Source: Hysterangium stoloniferum
Taxonomy: Eukaryota > Basidiomycota > Agaricomycetes > Hysterangiales > Hysterangiaceae
Assembly (NCBI GenBank): GCA_015178975.1
Contig: WHVD01000033.1
Location: 62,001 to 126,000 of the forward strand
DNA length: 64,000 nucleotides
Direction: 5' to 3'
This document shows, in pieces, positions 35,288 through 48,400 of this stretch. A program made the translations under genes and the position numbers. The first letter of the stretch is position 1, and the number at the start of each line of letters is the position of its first letter. The notes below the pieces were generated by a model that was not told where the DNA came from, did no database searches, and saw nothing but the letters and a program-made list of their open reading frames with translations.

Positions 35288-36367
35288 TTGACGCACATGG
35301 CAGATCACTTCTACAATATACACAAGGCCGATAATAAGTGAGAGACTATGATAATCGGCGATATGTATGATAAATGTTGATACAACCTCATCCAAGTTGG
35401 TGACTTCACTAAAACATTGTAGAGTGATGACATAATTGCAGATGACATGTCTCAATCGAACCAATAAATGCTGGAACAAGTGAAGGCCAAAGCCAAAGAT
35501 AGCATAAGTTGGGAAGTGTAAGCTTTGCTACTCTGCTGCATTGGAAGTGAAGAAACCAGGAAATCATCTAAAACCATCATGGCTCTTCTCCGAATTTGAG
35601 GGGGGTATGTAAGTCTACAACTCAGACATGAGTATTTGAATTGTATTCAACATTGATGCTGCATTATCCCTACCTCATTAAATCAACACTCTCTTGAACT
35701 AGCCTCCCCAGTCTTGGTAGCATAGGATGTTTGTGTAGAAACTTGCTAAAGGCACCATTGTCTCGGAACAAATGGGTGATTTCCCCATATATTATCAGCT
35801 TTGTGAACAAAGCTGTCCTAGCACTGTGAAGGACTTTCATCCCAACCCTTTCCAAACCGACTCCACAGTAATAGCCGGGGCCAATGTCAATACTTGACAT
35901 TGTCCCCTGACTCCACAAGATCATTCCCCAGTCATCGGGATGACTGAAATGGGGGCTGAGGTTAGATGTCGTGTTGGTGGATATCTTAACAACATTCAGT
36001 GGGTCATGGTAGCCTGTTTCTCCTTGACACTGAATATGCAGCATGTGACACATATCACATGGAAATAGCATGATACTTTACTCACCCACTCGTCAACCCA
36101 AATCTCTATATGGTTTGCAGACAGCTGTATGTGTTGCCTACCATCCGGGGCCTGATAACATAAATCATGGCCGGGTTCGTTACAACCCCATCATTGTCAA
36201 AGCTTCTCCCAGAATATCGCTTTCATCCCTTTAATGATCTTGTCCCATTTCTCTGAACTCAATACACCAGGGGAAACTAAGGTTGGGAGTTCCTCAATGT
36301 CTTCAAGGTTGATCTCAGCCATTGCCGAATCATGATTCCCCTGAGTCATCTCATTGGAAGTAGACAT

Positions 36368-39300
36368 TGGTGGGTAGCAGTCTCACCTACACTGGAAGGG
36401 GGTGCCTTGCCTTTATGCCGCTACCAGTCGGAGAGTTAGTTCCATGAAGGCACAGCGTTATGGCCATACTTACATGGGATACACAGCATTTCATTCCTGC
36501 CTTCATCCACAAGGTTCCCTCACCTTCCTTGAACCTTATAGACTCCATTGTAATGAGGTAACTACTTCTTTCGCCTTCCACTGAAGGCTTACACAGCATA
36601 TAATAATGGTTCAGTCGATTGTCACCTCATAGTATAGCATTTCTCAGCGTCAGAGTTGAAAGCAAAACTGCTTGTCTGATATCGAGAAGTGACATTGCCA
36701 TGTACCATATAAATGCAGTCCAGAGCGATGCCGAATGGTTACTGCCTTCAAGTTGCCACTGTCAGCCTCAGGCTTTGTCCAGAGCGATTGCACACTTCCC
36801 GTTTTTTAATTTGCAAGCTTTCACCAAGGAGAAACCCGGGGCCAGTGATGGCCTAGTTGCATTAATGGTAAGCAACATGATTTTTTCATTCACCCTTGCC
36901 ATATCCTTGGTTGTGAGGAATCCATCCAGGTGTGTATTAACACATTCTAAATATAATCTCATCTCAGGTGACACTGACAGCTAGCCTTATTATTATCTGT
37001 CTGATGGACTGGAATGTTTTGCCCCATGCTCACATGATCGATGCATGGACACTGCTCTTCAAAGTGATGATGACAAGGTAGATCAAGCATTGTGACTCAC
37101 ATTTGACCTAGTGCAGGCAGAGCTCTTGTGGTATGTAAAGATTCACCATGCTGGCTATGCTAATTTACATTCCCCTTTTCTACCATCTTTCTGCCCCCTT
37201 CCGTGTTACCAATTCCTCTGTGCCCTGTGAGCTCCACATGGGTCACTGTAACAATCCCTCTTCATTCCCACACAATGGCCATTCCTCGCAGTCCTGCATT
37301 TGTCACCACAACTGATCATTCATTTTCTCATTTTGGCTGATTTGTCAGTCAAGGAATGGAGGAGGTACCCTGAGTTTTAACATACTTCTGAGCTGATAAT
37401 CGGCTATTGTCATCAAAAAATGGGCAGAATATGCAATGCTTGCCATGGGAATGTATCATAGTGTTCTGGCTCAGATCATCTCAAGTGCAGCAGGATAATA
37501 TAAAATTATCTCTTGGGAATACCATTAGGATCACTCTTGGTTGGTGACAATTATACTTCAGTATGCTGGCACTGGACCAAAAATGACAGCAATTCCTTTC
37601 AAAGACGGTGGCAATGGTCGAGCCTGGTCTCAGACTGGTTCAGAACAGTCCAGGAATATTTGCTGCCATGAGACATATATATATAGTCTTACAATATATT
37701 TAATTATTAATCACAAAACACAAAGCCCTACAAAGCCAAAGGTATCATCGACACAATCCTCATCAGCAATGAATTCCAGAGTTGCAGTGAGTATAAGAAG
37801 TGATTGTATGAGCTTTCAACTCGACTCAAATGATGTAGGTTTATACAACTATTAATGCCACCAAAGTGACCTGAAAAAAAAATGAAAAAGGAAAGATTTG
37901 ATCCTCGGCCTTGCTTGCTTTCAATATACCAGTGAAATGAAGATTAACCAGTGTGAATAGTTCTTGTTCATTATTATTCTTTACACTAATTCTCGTATAT
38001 ATATATTGTACAGGTGGATAGAGCTTATCCACTAAGTGGATTGATACATCATCAGCCACATCATAAGTCACATCACCTATTGTAACATATGTGTGGCTCC
38101 ACTCATTCCAGTGCCTATACCTTCAATGCTGGTATCTCAATATGAAAGGTGTGGCCACCGTGCAAAGGAAGGAGTGAGGATAGGAACTAAATTCCCAAGA
38201 GGTTCAAGGTTGAACCGGTTCATTGATGAGCTGTGCATTGTCCCTTACTATGTAAGGAGACAAGCAAGAATGGTGAGGGGAGAGAGCTTGAGAGCTGTGG
38301 TATACGCAGATTCCAGGTCAGATAATCCAGCCATTAGTTCAGTATAACCGCAATGATTCCTCTGAGAGCCACCACGGGTGGTCAATATGGTCTCCCAGTC
38401 AGTTGCATCAGGAAAGGACTGGTGAGGTAATGTCATGCACAAATGAATAGCAATACTGCAAGAGAAAAGATGGTGAACATAGTGCACTAAGGACTCCACA
38501 AGCAAGGAAACCACCCAAGTTGATGTGAATGGAGAGCAGCACCATGTTATCATTGAAGAAGGTTAGCAAGGCGACAAATTTCCAATACAGTGATTACTAC
38601 GTCGAAAAATGAATATGATCCCCAAGGATGTCATATTTATGTTTATTCCATCCACCACGATATTGAATACGGGTTAAAGGCCCTTGGTTATTGTGAGGTT
38701 TTGGGCTATAAGATCACCGATCCTGGAGATTTAAAATGGATTTTGAAGATAAGATTCGCATGAACGAGAGAAATGTTGTCATGGATCAGTGATTATTCCT
38801 GCTATTCTTTGGTATTCTTCAATGACTTCCTTCGTATAATTCTGGGAAAGTGACGTGGGAACCGAGGTGGCGAGGCTTCTTCGAAATTTGGTAGCGGTAC
38901 TCTACATGATGGGATGGTCATTAATGAATTCGATGTGGTTCTAGCCACGACTAGCACTTAATATATTCAACATGTGTGTGAGAAAGAGCTGTAGAGCATA
39001 CTGCGAGGGAAAAAGTGGCTGTATGCGCTCTTAAATTTACTATGTGGCTTGAAAATACGGTTACAAAGCGAGTTAAGAAATGATCTATAGGACTATGCTC
39101 CTGCCGGTCTGGTTGAAATGTGAAGAGAGATGGTTGAAAATAGAGTGGAATTGATCGAGAAAGACCTTCCCTGGGCAACCATATTAAATCAAAACTGAGG
39201 CCACGTTAGAATTAGACGACACGGACGCACCAGTGAGAGGTGTGGCGACGATGCATTAAAAGGCATTGACAGTGAGGACTAGACCATCATAGTCGATCAT
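36368..39300 (-). repeat. Array unit VI, second half, variant b
   Basis: Colinear with the unit II and V second halves. Minus-strand pieces: 36,768-36,974, 38,248-38,553 (SLVHYVHHLFSCSIA, then ELMAGLSDLESA, exon-5-like) and 38,951-39,178. A short extra insert lies at about 37,935-38,130. The 36.4-37.9 kb part has lost most CpG dinucleotides relative to 22.0-23.3 kb. TATA-like sequence for copy V at about 36,407-36,414. No intact gene. Confidence 0.6.
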
Positions 39301-40864
39301 GGATGCTTCGTTGATTGAGCCGCGGATCACGTCCTAATGTACAAGGAGAGAAACGAGAATGGCGATGGTATTGAAGCTGCACACCGTGGGACACGCGAGA
39401 CCATGGTCAGAAGATCCAGCTATCAGGATCAGAGTAACCTCGATTATTTCTTCGGCGCATAATGCAGCAACTCTGTTCGATGTTATGAGAGCATTGCAAG
39501 GTATATTGAGGATTGTGAAGTACTGTGAGTCCTCGCCAATGTGAAAGCTGACATCTGGCGGTTTCTCCTTGGCTGGCATGATTGCGGTGACTAACTCACC
39601 AGTATTATTTTTGATAAAACGTCCTGGAACCCTCATAATTATGTTCCGGGGTTTTTTTCCGGAAAACGGAAACGTAAGTCGAATTCAATGCTACCGACAC
39701 ATCAGTGAAAGGTGTGGCGACTACGCATAGGAAGGAACAGGTGACGACAATTAACGTTCAAGAGTCCGACGTATCTTAACGAAGACTTCTTTAAATTAGA
39801 TTGAATCAAATGGGTTTTTCGCTGGTACTCGAAATAAAACAATTTAAACATGACAATTGGTGGAATAAACTTCAGTGAACACAAATGGAAGAAGTAGGGG
39901 AAATGTCGGGATAGCGAGTAAAATAAGTTGTAGTGTGGCGGGCCGTACCTGCTGAAACATTGAAACACAACACAAGCAGGATTTCTCGTGGATTGGCTGC
40001 TCCACGCGGCGGGGCGTGGGTATTCATCAGCTCTTAGTTAATAATGCCATTCCACCTGACATGACCACGAGCTACGTTTCTCTCATCCAAGGTGAAATTG
40101 TACGACAATGTGAAGAAGTGTGGGTATGGTGTTGTACAATGGCTTGGCTCGGCTTCCTGTTCTCCCAAAGAATGACACGAGAATAACGGTGGGACCGCCT
40201 TCTTTCAGATGTCCTAGTGGTATTCGATTGAAATTGTGATCGCTAGTATATGCGGGGTGATTTCAGCCTCGGAATATATTCAACACCAGTCTAGAAAACC
40301 CCGCAGCGATGATTACATGTGACTATCTTTTCTGTTAAAGTATTGCAATTGTAGCTTCATAGGACTCTGAAGTCCGCGTTCCGCTTGAAATGATTGTCAT
40401 TTATAAATAGGATGTCAATCTAGCCACGGGTAGTGCCCGCAAGTGTATTCAATGGATGTATGGCATCAACGTGTGCAACATGCATAGCTCGCGGCAATGG
40501 TGAAAGTGACGGTATGCGCTCTGATATTTTCTCGTCCTATGGCAGCTGTCTTGTCAAGGTTTCAATAGAAGAGAATTAGTTTAAGGAAATCGCCCAACAC
40601 ATTGACTTGCACGGCGTGAAGGCCCTTGGTTTTAAGATTATGGATCTTGTCGATCGAACACTGGCCTGAAGGTATGATGATCCTGAACGAGACATGCATA
40701 GAACTGGCGACAAGGGAGGCCTTTTTCAGACATTCAATTATATCTTATTTCAAACATGTACCGTTCATGATTCGTATTTTAGTCTACGCACGGCTAATGC
40801 CCCAAAATGTATTCAACACCTGTATGGGGACAACTGCAGAGCTCGCGAAGATAATACAAATTGA
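39301..40864 (-). repeat. Array unit VI, middle segment
   Basis: Free of large insertions and therefore the best reference for this segment. The minus-strand block 39,334-39,636 (PPDVSFHIGEDSQYFTILNIP, then IAGSSDHGLACPTV) includes a diverged copy of exon 5. 39,702-39,968 is a second open block. The plus strand 40,626-40,904 has a 92-codon frame shared in part with 30,169-30,588. Reading frames are not closed consistently between units. Confidence 0.5.
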
Positions 40865-42873
40865 CTATATGCGGACGCTATTGGGCTCCTCCTGGTTTGG
40901 TTGAGATCTGTCGGCATTATCAAAAGAAACATGATTAGTAATTGTGTCCAATTGATGCAAGACCTTTGTCAGGTAGCCATGTTCCTCCAACACTGATATG
41001 GGGGACTAATTAGACCCTACCGACACACGAGTGGAAGGAGTGGCGACCACGCAAAGGAAAGAACGTGCTGTCAAATGCAAACCCTCAAACAGCTCCCTGA
41101 TAAATTGGTCATGGGTCGAGCCGCGCATGGCGTTACAATGTGGAAGGAGGGAAACGAGAATGACGATGGTATTGACACTGCGCACTGTGGTACACGCAGA
41201 TTCGGGCTCGGAAGATCCAGCTATCAGTTTCAGATTCAATGTGATTATGCGCTTACCACACGCAAGGATATCCCAACTAGGACTCGTGTGGGTCAGAATG
41301 AGACTGGTAGGACAGTTTCATGGGCGGATGTAAGACGGTGCTATCAGGGAAAATCTTGTGACCGTACCTTGTGATGGGCCCAATGAGCGAAGAAACCACA
41401 TTCAGCCGGTTGATGTGATCGGTGAGAAGCGTGCTGCCGTTGAAGAAGGATTGTAAGGAGTCAATACTCCAATACAGTGAGTTGGACGTGTCCCTATCAA
41501 GATGAAGTGTCAATGAAGCTATATGCATGTTTATGTCGTCCAATAAAACCCTCAATACAGCTCCAGCAATATCTCGAAACCATGCATCTTGGTGCATGCA
41601 ACACCCGAGAAGCCCTGCAGGATAGTGATAAAAAGGAAATAGTCGCCGGTGAGTTTGTCTGTGATGGTTTTGGGAAGGCTGAAATGGTGTGATGGCACGA
41701 CGCACCGTTGTAACCAAAATTCAATGCAACCTCTGATCGCCGTGAGCTCCTTTACAGATAGTGGACGCATCTGGCAGATTGCTTCTATGATAAAAATAAG
41801 GCCGAAAAGGGGTAAGCGCCGATCAAATTCTGAGACATAATGAGATTCTGATAGATAACGGGCGATGTTTATGATAAATGTTGATGCAACTTCATCCAAG
41901 TTGGTGTGCAGCGGTGACTTGACTAAAACGTTGTACAGTGATGACGTAATCTCAGGCGACGCGTCTCTATCTAACCAATGAACACCGGGGCAGAAGCAGA
42001 AGGCCGAAGCCAAGAATGTCATAGGCTTCATAGTGTGACCTTTGCCGCTCCCGTAAGAAAATATCGGGAAACTCTCTAAAACCACTGTCGCTCTTCTCCG
42101 AATTTGAGGCGGGTATATAGGTCTATGATTCAGATATGAATATTTCCAGTGTATTCACTGACTAAGGTATACCTACCTCGCTAAATCAGCACTGTCTTGA
42201 ACTAGCCTTCCCAGTTTTGGCAGCGTAAGATGCTAGTGTAGAAACTTGCCAGAGGCACCATCATCTCTTAACAAGCGGGTGATTTCCTGGTATATTGTCA
42301 ACTTTGCGATCAGCGAAGCTGTCTTAGCACTGTGAAGGACTTTCATCCCAACCCTTTCCAAACCGACTCCACAGTAATACCCGGGGCCAATGTCAATACT
42401 TGACATTGTCCCCTGACTCCGCGAGATCATTCCCCAGTCATCGGCATGACTACAATAGGGACTGAGGTTGGATGTCGTGTTGGTGGATATCTTAACGACA
42501 TTCGGTGGGTCATGGTAGCCCGTTTCTCCTTGACACTGAATACGCAGCATGTGACACATATCACATGGAAATAGCATTATCCTTTACTCACCCATTCGTC
42601 AACCCCAATCTCTATATGGTTTGCAGACAGCTGTATGTGTTGCCTACCATCGGGGGCCCGATAACATAAATCATGGCCGGGTTCGTTACAACCCCATCGT
42701 TCTCGAAGTTTCTCCCTGAATCTCTCTCTCATCTCTTTAACGATCTCGTCCCGTTGCTCTGAACTCAATATACCGGGGGAAACTAAGGGTGGGAGTTCCT
42801 CAATGTCTTCAAGGTTGATCTCAGCCATTGCCGAATCGTGATTCCCCTGAGTCATCTCATTGGAAGTAGACAT
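40865..42873 (-). pseudogene. Array gene, copy VI (nearly intact, one stop)
   Basis: Exons: 42,592-42,873; 42,177-42,535; 41,706-42,122; 41,368-41,658; 41,021-41,303; 40,865-40,963. Introns 56, 54, 47, 64 and 57 nt, all GT...AG. Frame is kept from ATG to a TAG in exon 6 except for one in-frame TAG at 42,233-42,235 in exon 2, where the other copies read Lys (FLHKHLTL). It has three more codons than copy IV in exon 3. Exon 6 is shorter through a local deletion. Upstream TATA-like CTTTATTCC variant at about 42,917. Function unknown; a recent pseudogene or a read-through allele. Confidence 0.75.
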
Positions 42874-45430
42874 TGGTGGGTAGCAGTCTTACTTACACGA
42901 GAAGGGGGTGCCTCGCCTTTATTCCCCCATTGGTCGGAGCGTTAATTCCACCAAGGTACAGCCTTATGGCCGTGCTTACACCAGATTCACAGCATGTCAT
43001 TCCTGCCATCGGAAGCAAAATCCCTTCACATTCCTTAACCTATATAGATTCCAGTGGACGTAGTGACTTTGCTACTTTCTTATGCCTTCTGCTGAATGCT
43101 CACACAGTATCTAATAATATTTTAGACAATTGTGACCCCATGATATAGTATTTAAAAGTGTTATTGAGCGTCAGGCTTGAAAGTAAAACAGCTTTTCTCT
43201 TATTCGAGAAGTGGCATTACCTTCAATTATAAATGCAGTCCAGAGCTATGCTAATCCGCTGCTGCTTTCAAGTTGTCGTTGTTAACCTGAAACCTTTTCT
43301 TGTGAGAGTGCGGGCTGCCTGTCACAACCGTCAACGAGGAGAAACCCACGGCAAGTGATGGTCTAGTCGGGTTGATGGCAAGCAACGTCGTTTCATCCTT
43401 CACCCTTGACATATCAATCCGCTTGAATTTTGTGCAATGTCTGCGCAAAACCAATAGTGACACAAAACCAAATTTCTCATCGTAGATTTTCTTGAGGTAC
43501 ATAAGGGCCCGACTTGGAATTATTTTGATTCTGGCGTGTCCATCAGAATTTGTATTGACCGATTGTACATATAATCGCGTGTCAAGTCATACTTACTCAC
43601 AACAGGCTCTATTATTCCCCGCATGACTGAATGGAATTGATTCTTTGATACCACGATGATCACGTAGGCCAATGGTTGTGACCCACCTGTAGCTTGAACT
43701 ATTGCAGGCGGAGTTCTTCTAATATCTAAAGATTCACTATGCACGTGTCCTTTTATGCAATCGTACCTGCCCCTTCGTTGCTCCCCACTCCACTTTGAGC
43801 TCCACAAAGGTGGCCGTCACAGTCCCTCTTCTCTCCCACATGATGGTCATTCATCCCAGGTCTCAGTTTGTAACCCCAATCCATCCTTCATTTTCTCGTG
43901 TTTCATGATTGTTTGTCAGGGAAATAACGAACTCTGTGGGTCCATAGGAACTTCTTAGCTGATCAATGGCTATTGTCATCAACAAATGGGTGTAGAAGAT
44001 ACGGTGCTTGCCAAGGTAATGTATCATAATGTAATGACTCTGAGGATGATCTTCAGTGCAGCAGGATGACAACAAAAATATTCCTTCAGAATACAGTTGG
44101 GATTACTCGAGGACAGTTAAACTTCGGTATCCTGGGGCCAGACCAAAAATGACAGGAATTCCCTTTAAAGATAGTGACAATGGCCACACCCGGTCTTGGA
44201 TTGGTTTAAACATTTGTGATCAAGTCATCTCCGTTCGGTTCAACAACGGACCAGGAATAATTGTTCCCGGTGAGATGTAGACATGTAGTCCTACAATATA
44301 TATAACTATTAGTCACAACACGAATCCTACAAATTAAGAAATGATTGTACGTGCTCTGAAATTGCCCCAAACTACGCAGGTTTATTCAACTTTTATTCGC
44401 CGTCCAAAGCGAGTTAAACAAGGGGAATGATGCAACCCTCCTGTTAGTTTGTTCCTGGTATGTTGGCGTTATCTGAGTAGAAATCGTATCGAGTTATGGA
44501 GCAGCACCTTCGCCAGGTCAAACAACGTCTTTCCAAGGCTGAGATGGAGTTCGACGAAGATGCTACTGCCACACCAGAGAAACGTGTCGCCGCCACAGAA
44601 AGGAAGGAATGAGCGGTGGAAACTAAATCTTCGAGTCACCCAAGGCTGAACCACTTCTTGATGGCGTGCGCATTGTGTCATGATGTCTTATTCTGTAAGG
44701 AGACAAACAGGCATTGAGATTCCATTGAGATCTGAGCTGTGGTCCACGTGAATTCCTTTGTCAGAAGATCCAGTTACCGCCCCCAGCATGACAGCAACTA
44801 GTTTTTCCCCAGTTAACAATGAAGGTCAATATGGGCTCGTTTCAGTCAGAATTAGACTGGAGAGGTAATTTAATGGGAAAATGTAAGACAATGGTGGAAG
44901 AGAAGACATAGCGAATATAGCATAAAATGGACTCCATGAGCAAGGAACATTATTTAATGCTCTCGTGAACTAGTCTGCCTAGCCTTGCCACAGTTAAATT
45001 CTTGCGCAGGAACCTGTCAAGCCAAGATGCTTTGAGACCATTCCCCAGTCCGCCGACGGCATCGCTGCTTCTGGAGATAGAACATGCGTTTTGAAGAAAA
45101 GATCAGCTTGACCGATACTGTAACAAAGTTTGCTCAGTCGACACGTAAGAGTAATTCGACTGAGGTATGATGCTGCTACTGTGCTACCTAAATATGTTTC
45201 GGATATGCGACGGAAAAGAACTACAATAGTGGTATACGTGTCCAAGGCGCGTAACGGCTTGGTATGGTGGTGTTAACTTGACATAGAGTAAGGCGATACT
45301 ACTTAGCGTTGTCATATTGACTTGACGTAGACTTGGGCGCTCGAGTCTATCTCAACAGATACAAATATTGGCACCAGTGGATTGCTCAGTTGCAGTGTTC
45401 TTTGTTGTTCTTCAATGGCTTGCTTCGTGT
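42874..45430 (-). repeat. Array unit VII, second half, variant B
   Basis: Colinear with 10,116-12,650. Minus-strand pieces: 43,251-43,502 (GFVSLLVLRRHCTKFK), 43,520-43,807, 43,863-44,075 (CCTEDHPQSHYIMIHY, like 11,153-11,419), and 44,994-45,245, whose SADWGMVSKHLGLTG matches exon-2-like DWGMVSQHLG. Ends where the DIRS element inserted. Confidence 0.6.
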
Positions 45431-48400
45431 CTTTATCTCACTCCGGTCGGGCCACTACATGAGACTAGTTAAGGTACAAAGAAACTAAGAGTTAGCGAAT
45501 ATGAAAGAGGGGTGGTGGGTGGGAAATAAAAAGAACTATCACAGATGCTGCAAGCATCCTGTGAGATGGGAGACGAAGGAACAGAGACGAAGAGAAGGGG
45601 AGAAGCGCTAGTGAACAATAGGGGAGATTGTCACAGTGACATTGGGTGAGACCTATGATAACTAAAGAACTTGTACAAATTACATTTGTCCGATCCATCT
45701 TTATCTCACTCTGGTCTGGTGAACAACATCATGTTGTGGTCTAAAGCGGGAGCCGGCTGCGACCACAGGTGATAGACAGGCATCCATGGCAGCAGGCACG
45801 GGCCAAGCGGGGCAGACCTTAGAAAGGCCGGAGGACTGGGAGAAGTGGTCTGTGAATGCGGCCATGAAGACCCGATGTTGTTATGAGATAATGGAAACGA
45901 TAGGGCGAGGCTCAGTAGGGCTGTAGGTTGACTTGAGAGAGAGAACCTTGGGGGAGGCCTTGAGATTAAGATTGGGGGCGATGGAGAACATGAAGGTGAA
46001 TTCAAAGCGACAGGCAGCATCAGCAATGGAATTTTCCTTGGAAGGAAGCCATTTAGATTCGAAAAGGAAGTCAAGCTGGGATGCAAGCCCAAGGAATTGA
46101 CGCAAGAGTTCCATCGTGGGAGATGAGCAGATGGAAAGCTTCGAAATAGCGGAATGTACATTTTGGTTATCAGTATGAAAGATAACATGATGGCCCTGGA
46201 AATGGGGACCCCAGCATAAAATAGCATGGATAATGGCGTAAAATTCTTTAACTTGGATGTCGGCACCTGAATAACGATGAGGAATTCAACAAGAAAACCA
46301 TTGATTGCCGAATACTCCACCTGCACCCTTTGCACCACTTGCGTCAGTGAAGATGTGGAGGGTAGTTCGAGCAGGGGAGATGAAATGGACTCCATTCCAA
46401 CCGGGGGCATAAATAGCCCACCAAGTGATGTCATGACGTGCAGGGCGAGTAAGACAGTGGCGAGCAAAAGGAGAGGTGAATGACATTGCGAAATTGAACA
46501 GTGAGCGCATGAAGGCTTTGGAGAAAGGTATAATCTGAGAGCAGAATTGAAGGAACCCGGTTAGTTCCTGTAACTCGTGGAGGGTGCAATGTGTCTTGGC
46601 CTGCCATTTGATGAGAAGGTTTGACAGATATGTCAGTTTACCTGCGGGTAGACGAGCCTCCATAGCCATGGAGTCAAGTTCAATGCCTAAGTATTCGAGG
46701 CAGGTTGATGGACCCTCAATCTTAGATCCTTGGAAACGGAGACCAAGGGCATTTGCTAAGCCACAGGTCCATTCAAGAGCTGCATGGATAAGGGGAAGTG
46801 GGGTATGTGGCTTGAAAATCTGCAAAAAATCATCCAAATAATGCCGAATGAAGGCAGGAAGATGGCGGTGTAAGATCCAGTGGAGGCCCTCAGAGAATAA
46901 GTTGAAGATATATGGAGCAGAGCACAGACCAAACATAAGGAATAGCTCATAATAAAAATTTCCTGCCCAATGGAAACCCAGTAGTGGCCAATCAGCTGGT
47001 CGGATAGGAATGTGACGAAAGGCTTGTTCGAGATCCAATTTGAGCATGATCAATCCAGGGCCAGACTCAATGAGATCAGTGACGGCAGTCTGAAACATAT
47101 CATACTTAATATGTGCTTCAGAATCTGGTATACCATCATTGACGGAGGAGCCATGAGGCCAAGAGAGATGATGGATCTGGCAAAGTTTATGGGAATGCTT
47201 TCGTGCAGCGACACCCAGTGGTGAGGAGCGGAAATGAGGTAAAGGTGGGGATAGAAATGGACCTTGAAGTCGCCCACGTGTGAGCTGGGTGTCAATATCA
47301 GAAGTGATTGCATCGGGGAAGGAGGAAGCAGTAGGGAGATTAGGACATGATTGGCTACATGCCCTGTCACCTCTGAAGCCGATGTCACAGCCATGGTCAA
47401 TGATGTGCAGTAGTGCGACTACAAATGGTCAGTCCAGATAGTCTGCGAAGAAAAAGGCCCATGCATCTCGGTTGAGGGTAGAGGATACACGGGGCAGCGT
47501 GGAGGCATCACCTGGAGATGTATTGATACGGGGATCGGAGTTGGGGTGTGGCGGAGGATTCCCTTGAGGGGGGAAGAGGTGAGCATGGGGAAGTAGAAAG
47601 TCGCCATCAGCAGGGGACAATGCTAGTGCAGAGGTCCAAGATGGTTGCACCTTTGACTCGATGGAGAGGAGCAGTGGCTCAGCACTGCAAGGTAAAATAG
47701 TGGATGTGCGAACTTTGGGGGACAGAGAAGAGCTGTCAGTGGATAGACCAGAGCTATCGGGGGAGGGAAAGAAGTCCTCCAATGGGAAGCCGGGAATAAG
47801 TGGGCCGGTGATAATAGTGGGTGCTGCGGCTCGCCACAGGGGAGTGGACTTAAATGTTGTCCAAGCTCAGGAGGTGGTTGGGATGAGCGAGAGCCATCCT
47901 GGGAGGGAAAGACGTCCTCCAATGCGAAGCCGGGAAGAAGTGGGCCGGCGATAGTAATGGGTGCTGCGGACTCGTCACAGAGGAGCGGACTTAAATGTTG
48001 TCTAAGCTCGGCACCAAGGAAGTGGGTGTGGCGGCGTGTAGGCTTGAAGCGGCACGAACGCTGGCGCACACCAGCATAAAATCGAGTGAAGCTGAGTGGA
48101 TCTTGGATCACTAGCCGGGGCGGGCATGGCAAAAAGAGTTTGGAGCGCTGCCGGTTGTTGTTACTTCTGCGAGTAAATGGGCCACCCATCGAAGCCAGCA
48201 GTGGAATGTGCCGTATCGTAAGTATTGTGTGGCTAGCGAAGTGGCCCGCCGGTGGTCTTGCTCCGTCGAGTTCAGAAATTTAACGGGCGTGAAATAAAAA
48301 GAACTATCACAGATACTGCAAGCATCCTGTGAGATGGGAGACGAAGGAAAAGAGACGAAGAGAAGGGGAGAAGCACTAGTGAACAATAGGGGATATTGTC

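Larger units (their letters stand above)
30400..36367 (-). pseudogene. Array gene, copy V (split by a copia element)
   Basis: Exons: 36,086-36,367; 35,674-36,029; exon 3 in two parts, 35,288-35,614 and 31,275-31,335, separated by the copia insertion; 30,941-31,231; 30,596-30,876; 30,400-30,537. Exon 1 has two in-frame stops close together (after WEKL, near 36,190-36,200). Exon 5 is 281 nt instead of 283, shifting the frame. Exon 6 ends FQMV then TAA, like copy VII, and may show the ancestral C-terminus. All splice sites remain recognisable. The 35.3-36.4 kb part is strongly CpG-poor. Confidence 0.75.

Noticed and set aside
47429-48189. Long overlapping Pro/Ser-rich frames as host genes
   Set aside because: They lie within the DIRS element between repeat A1 and the reverse transcriptase, on the element strand.
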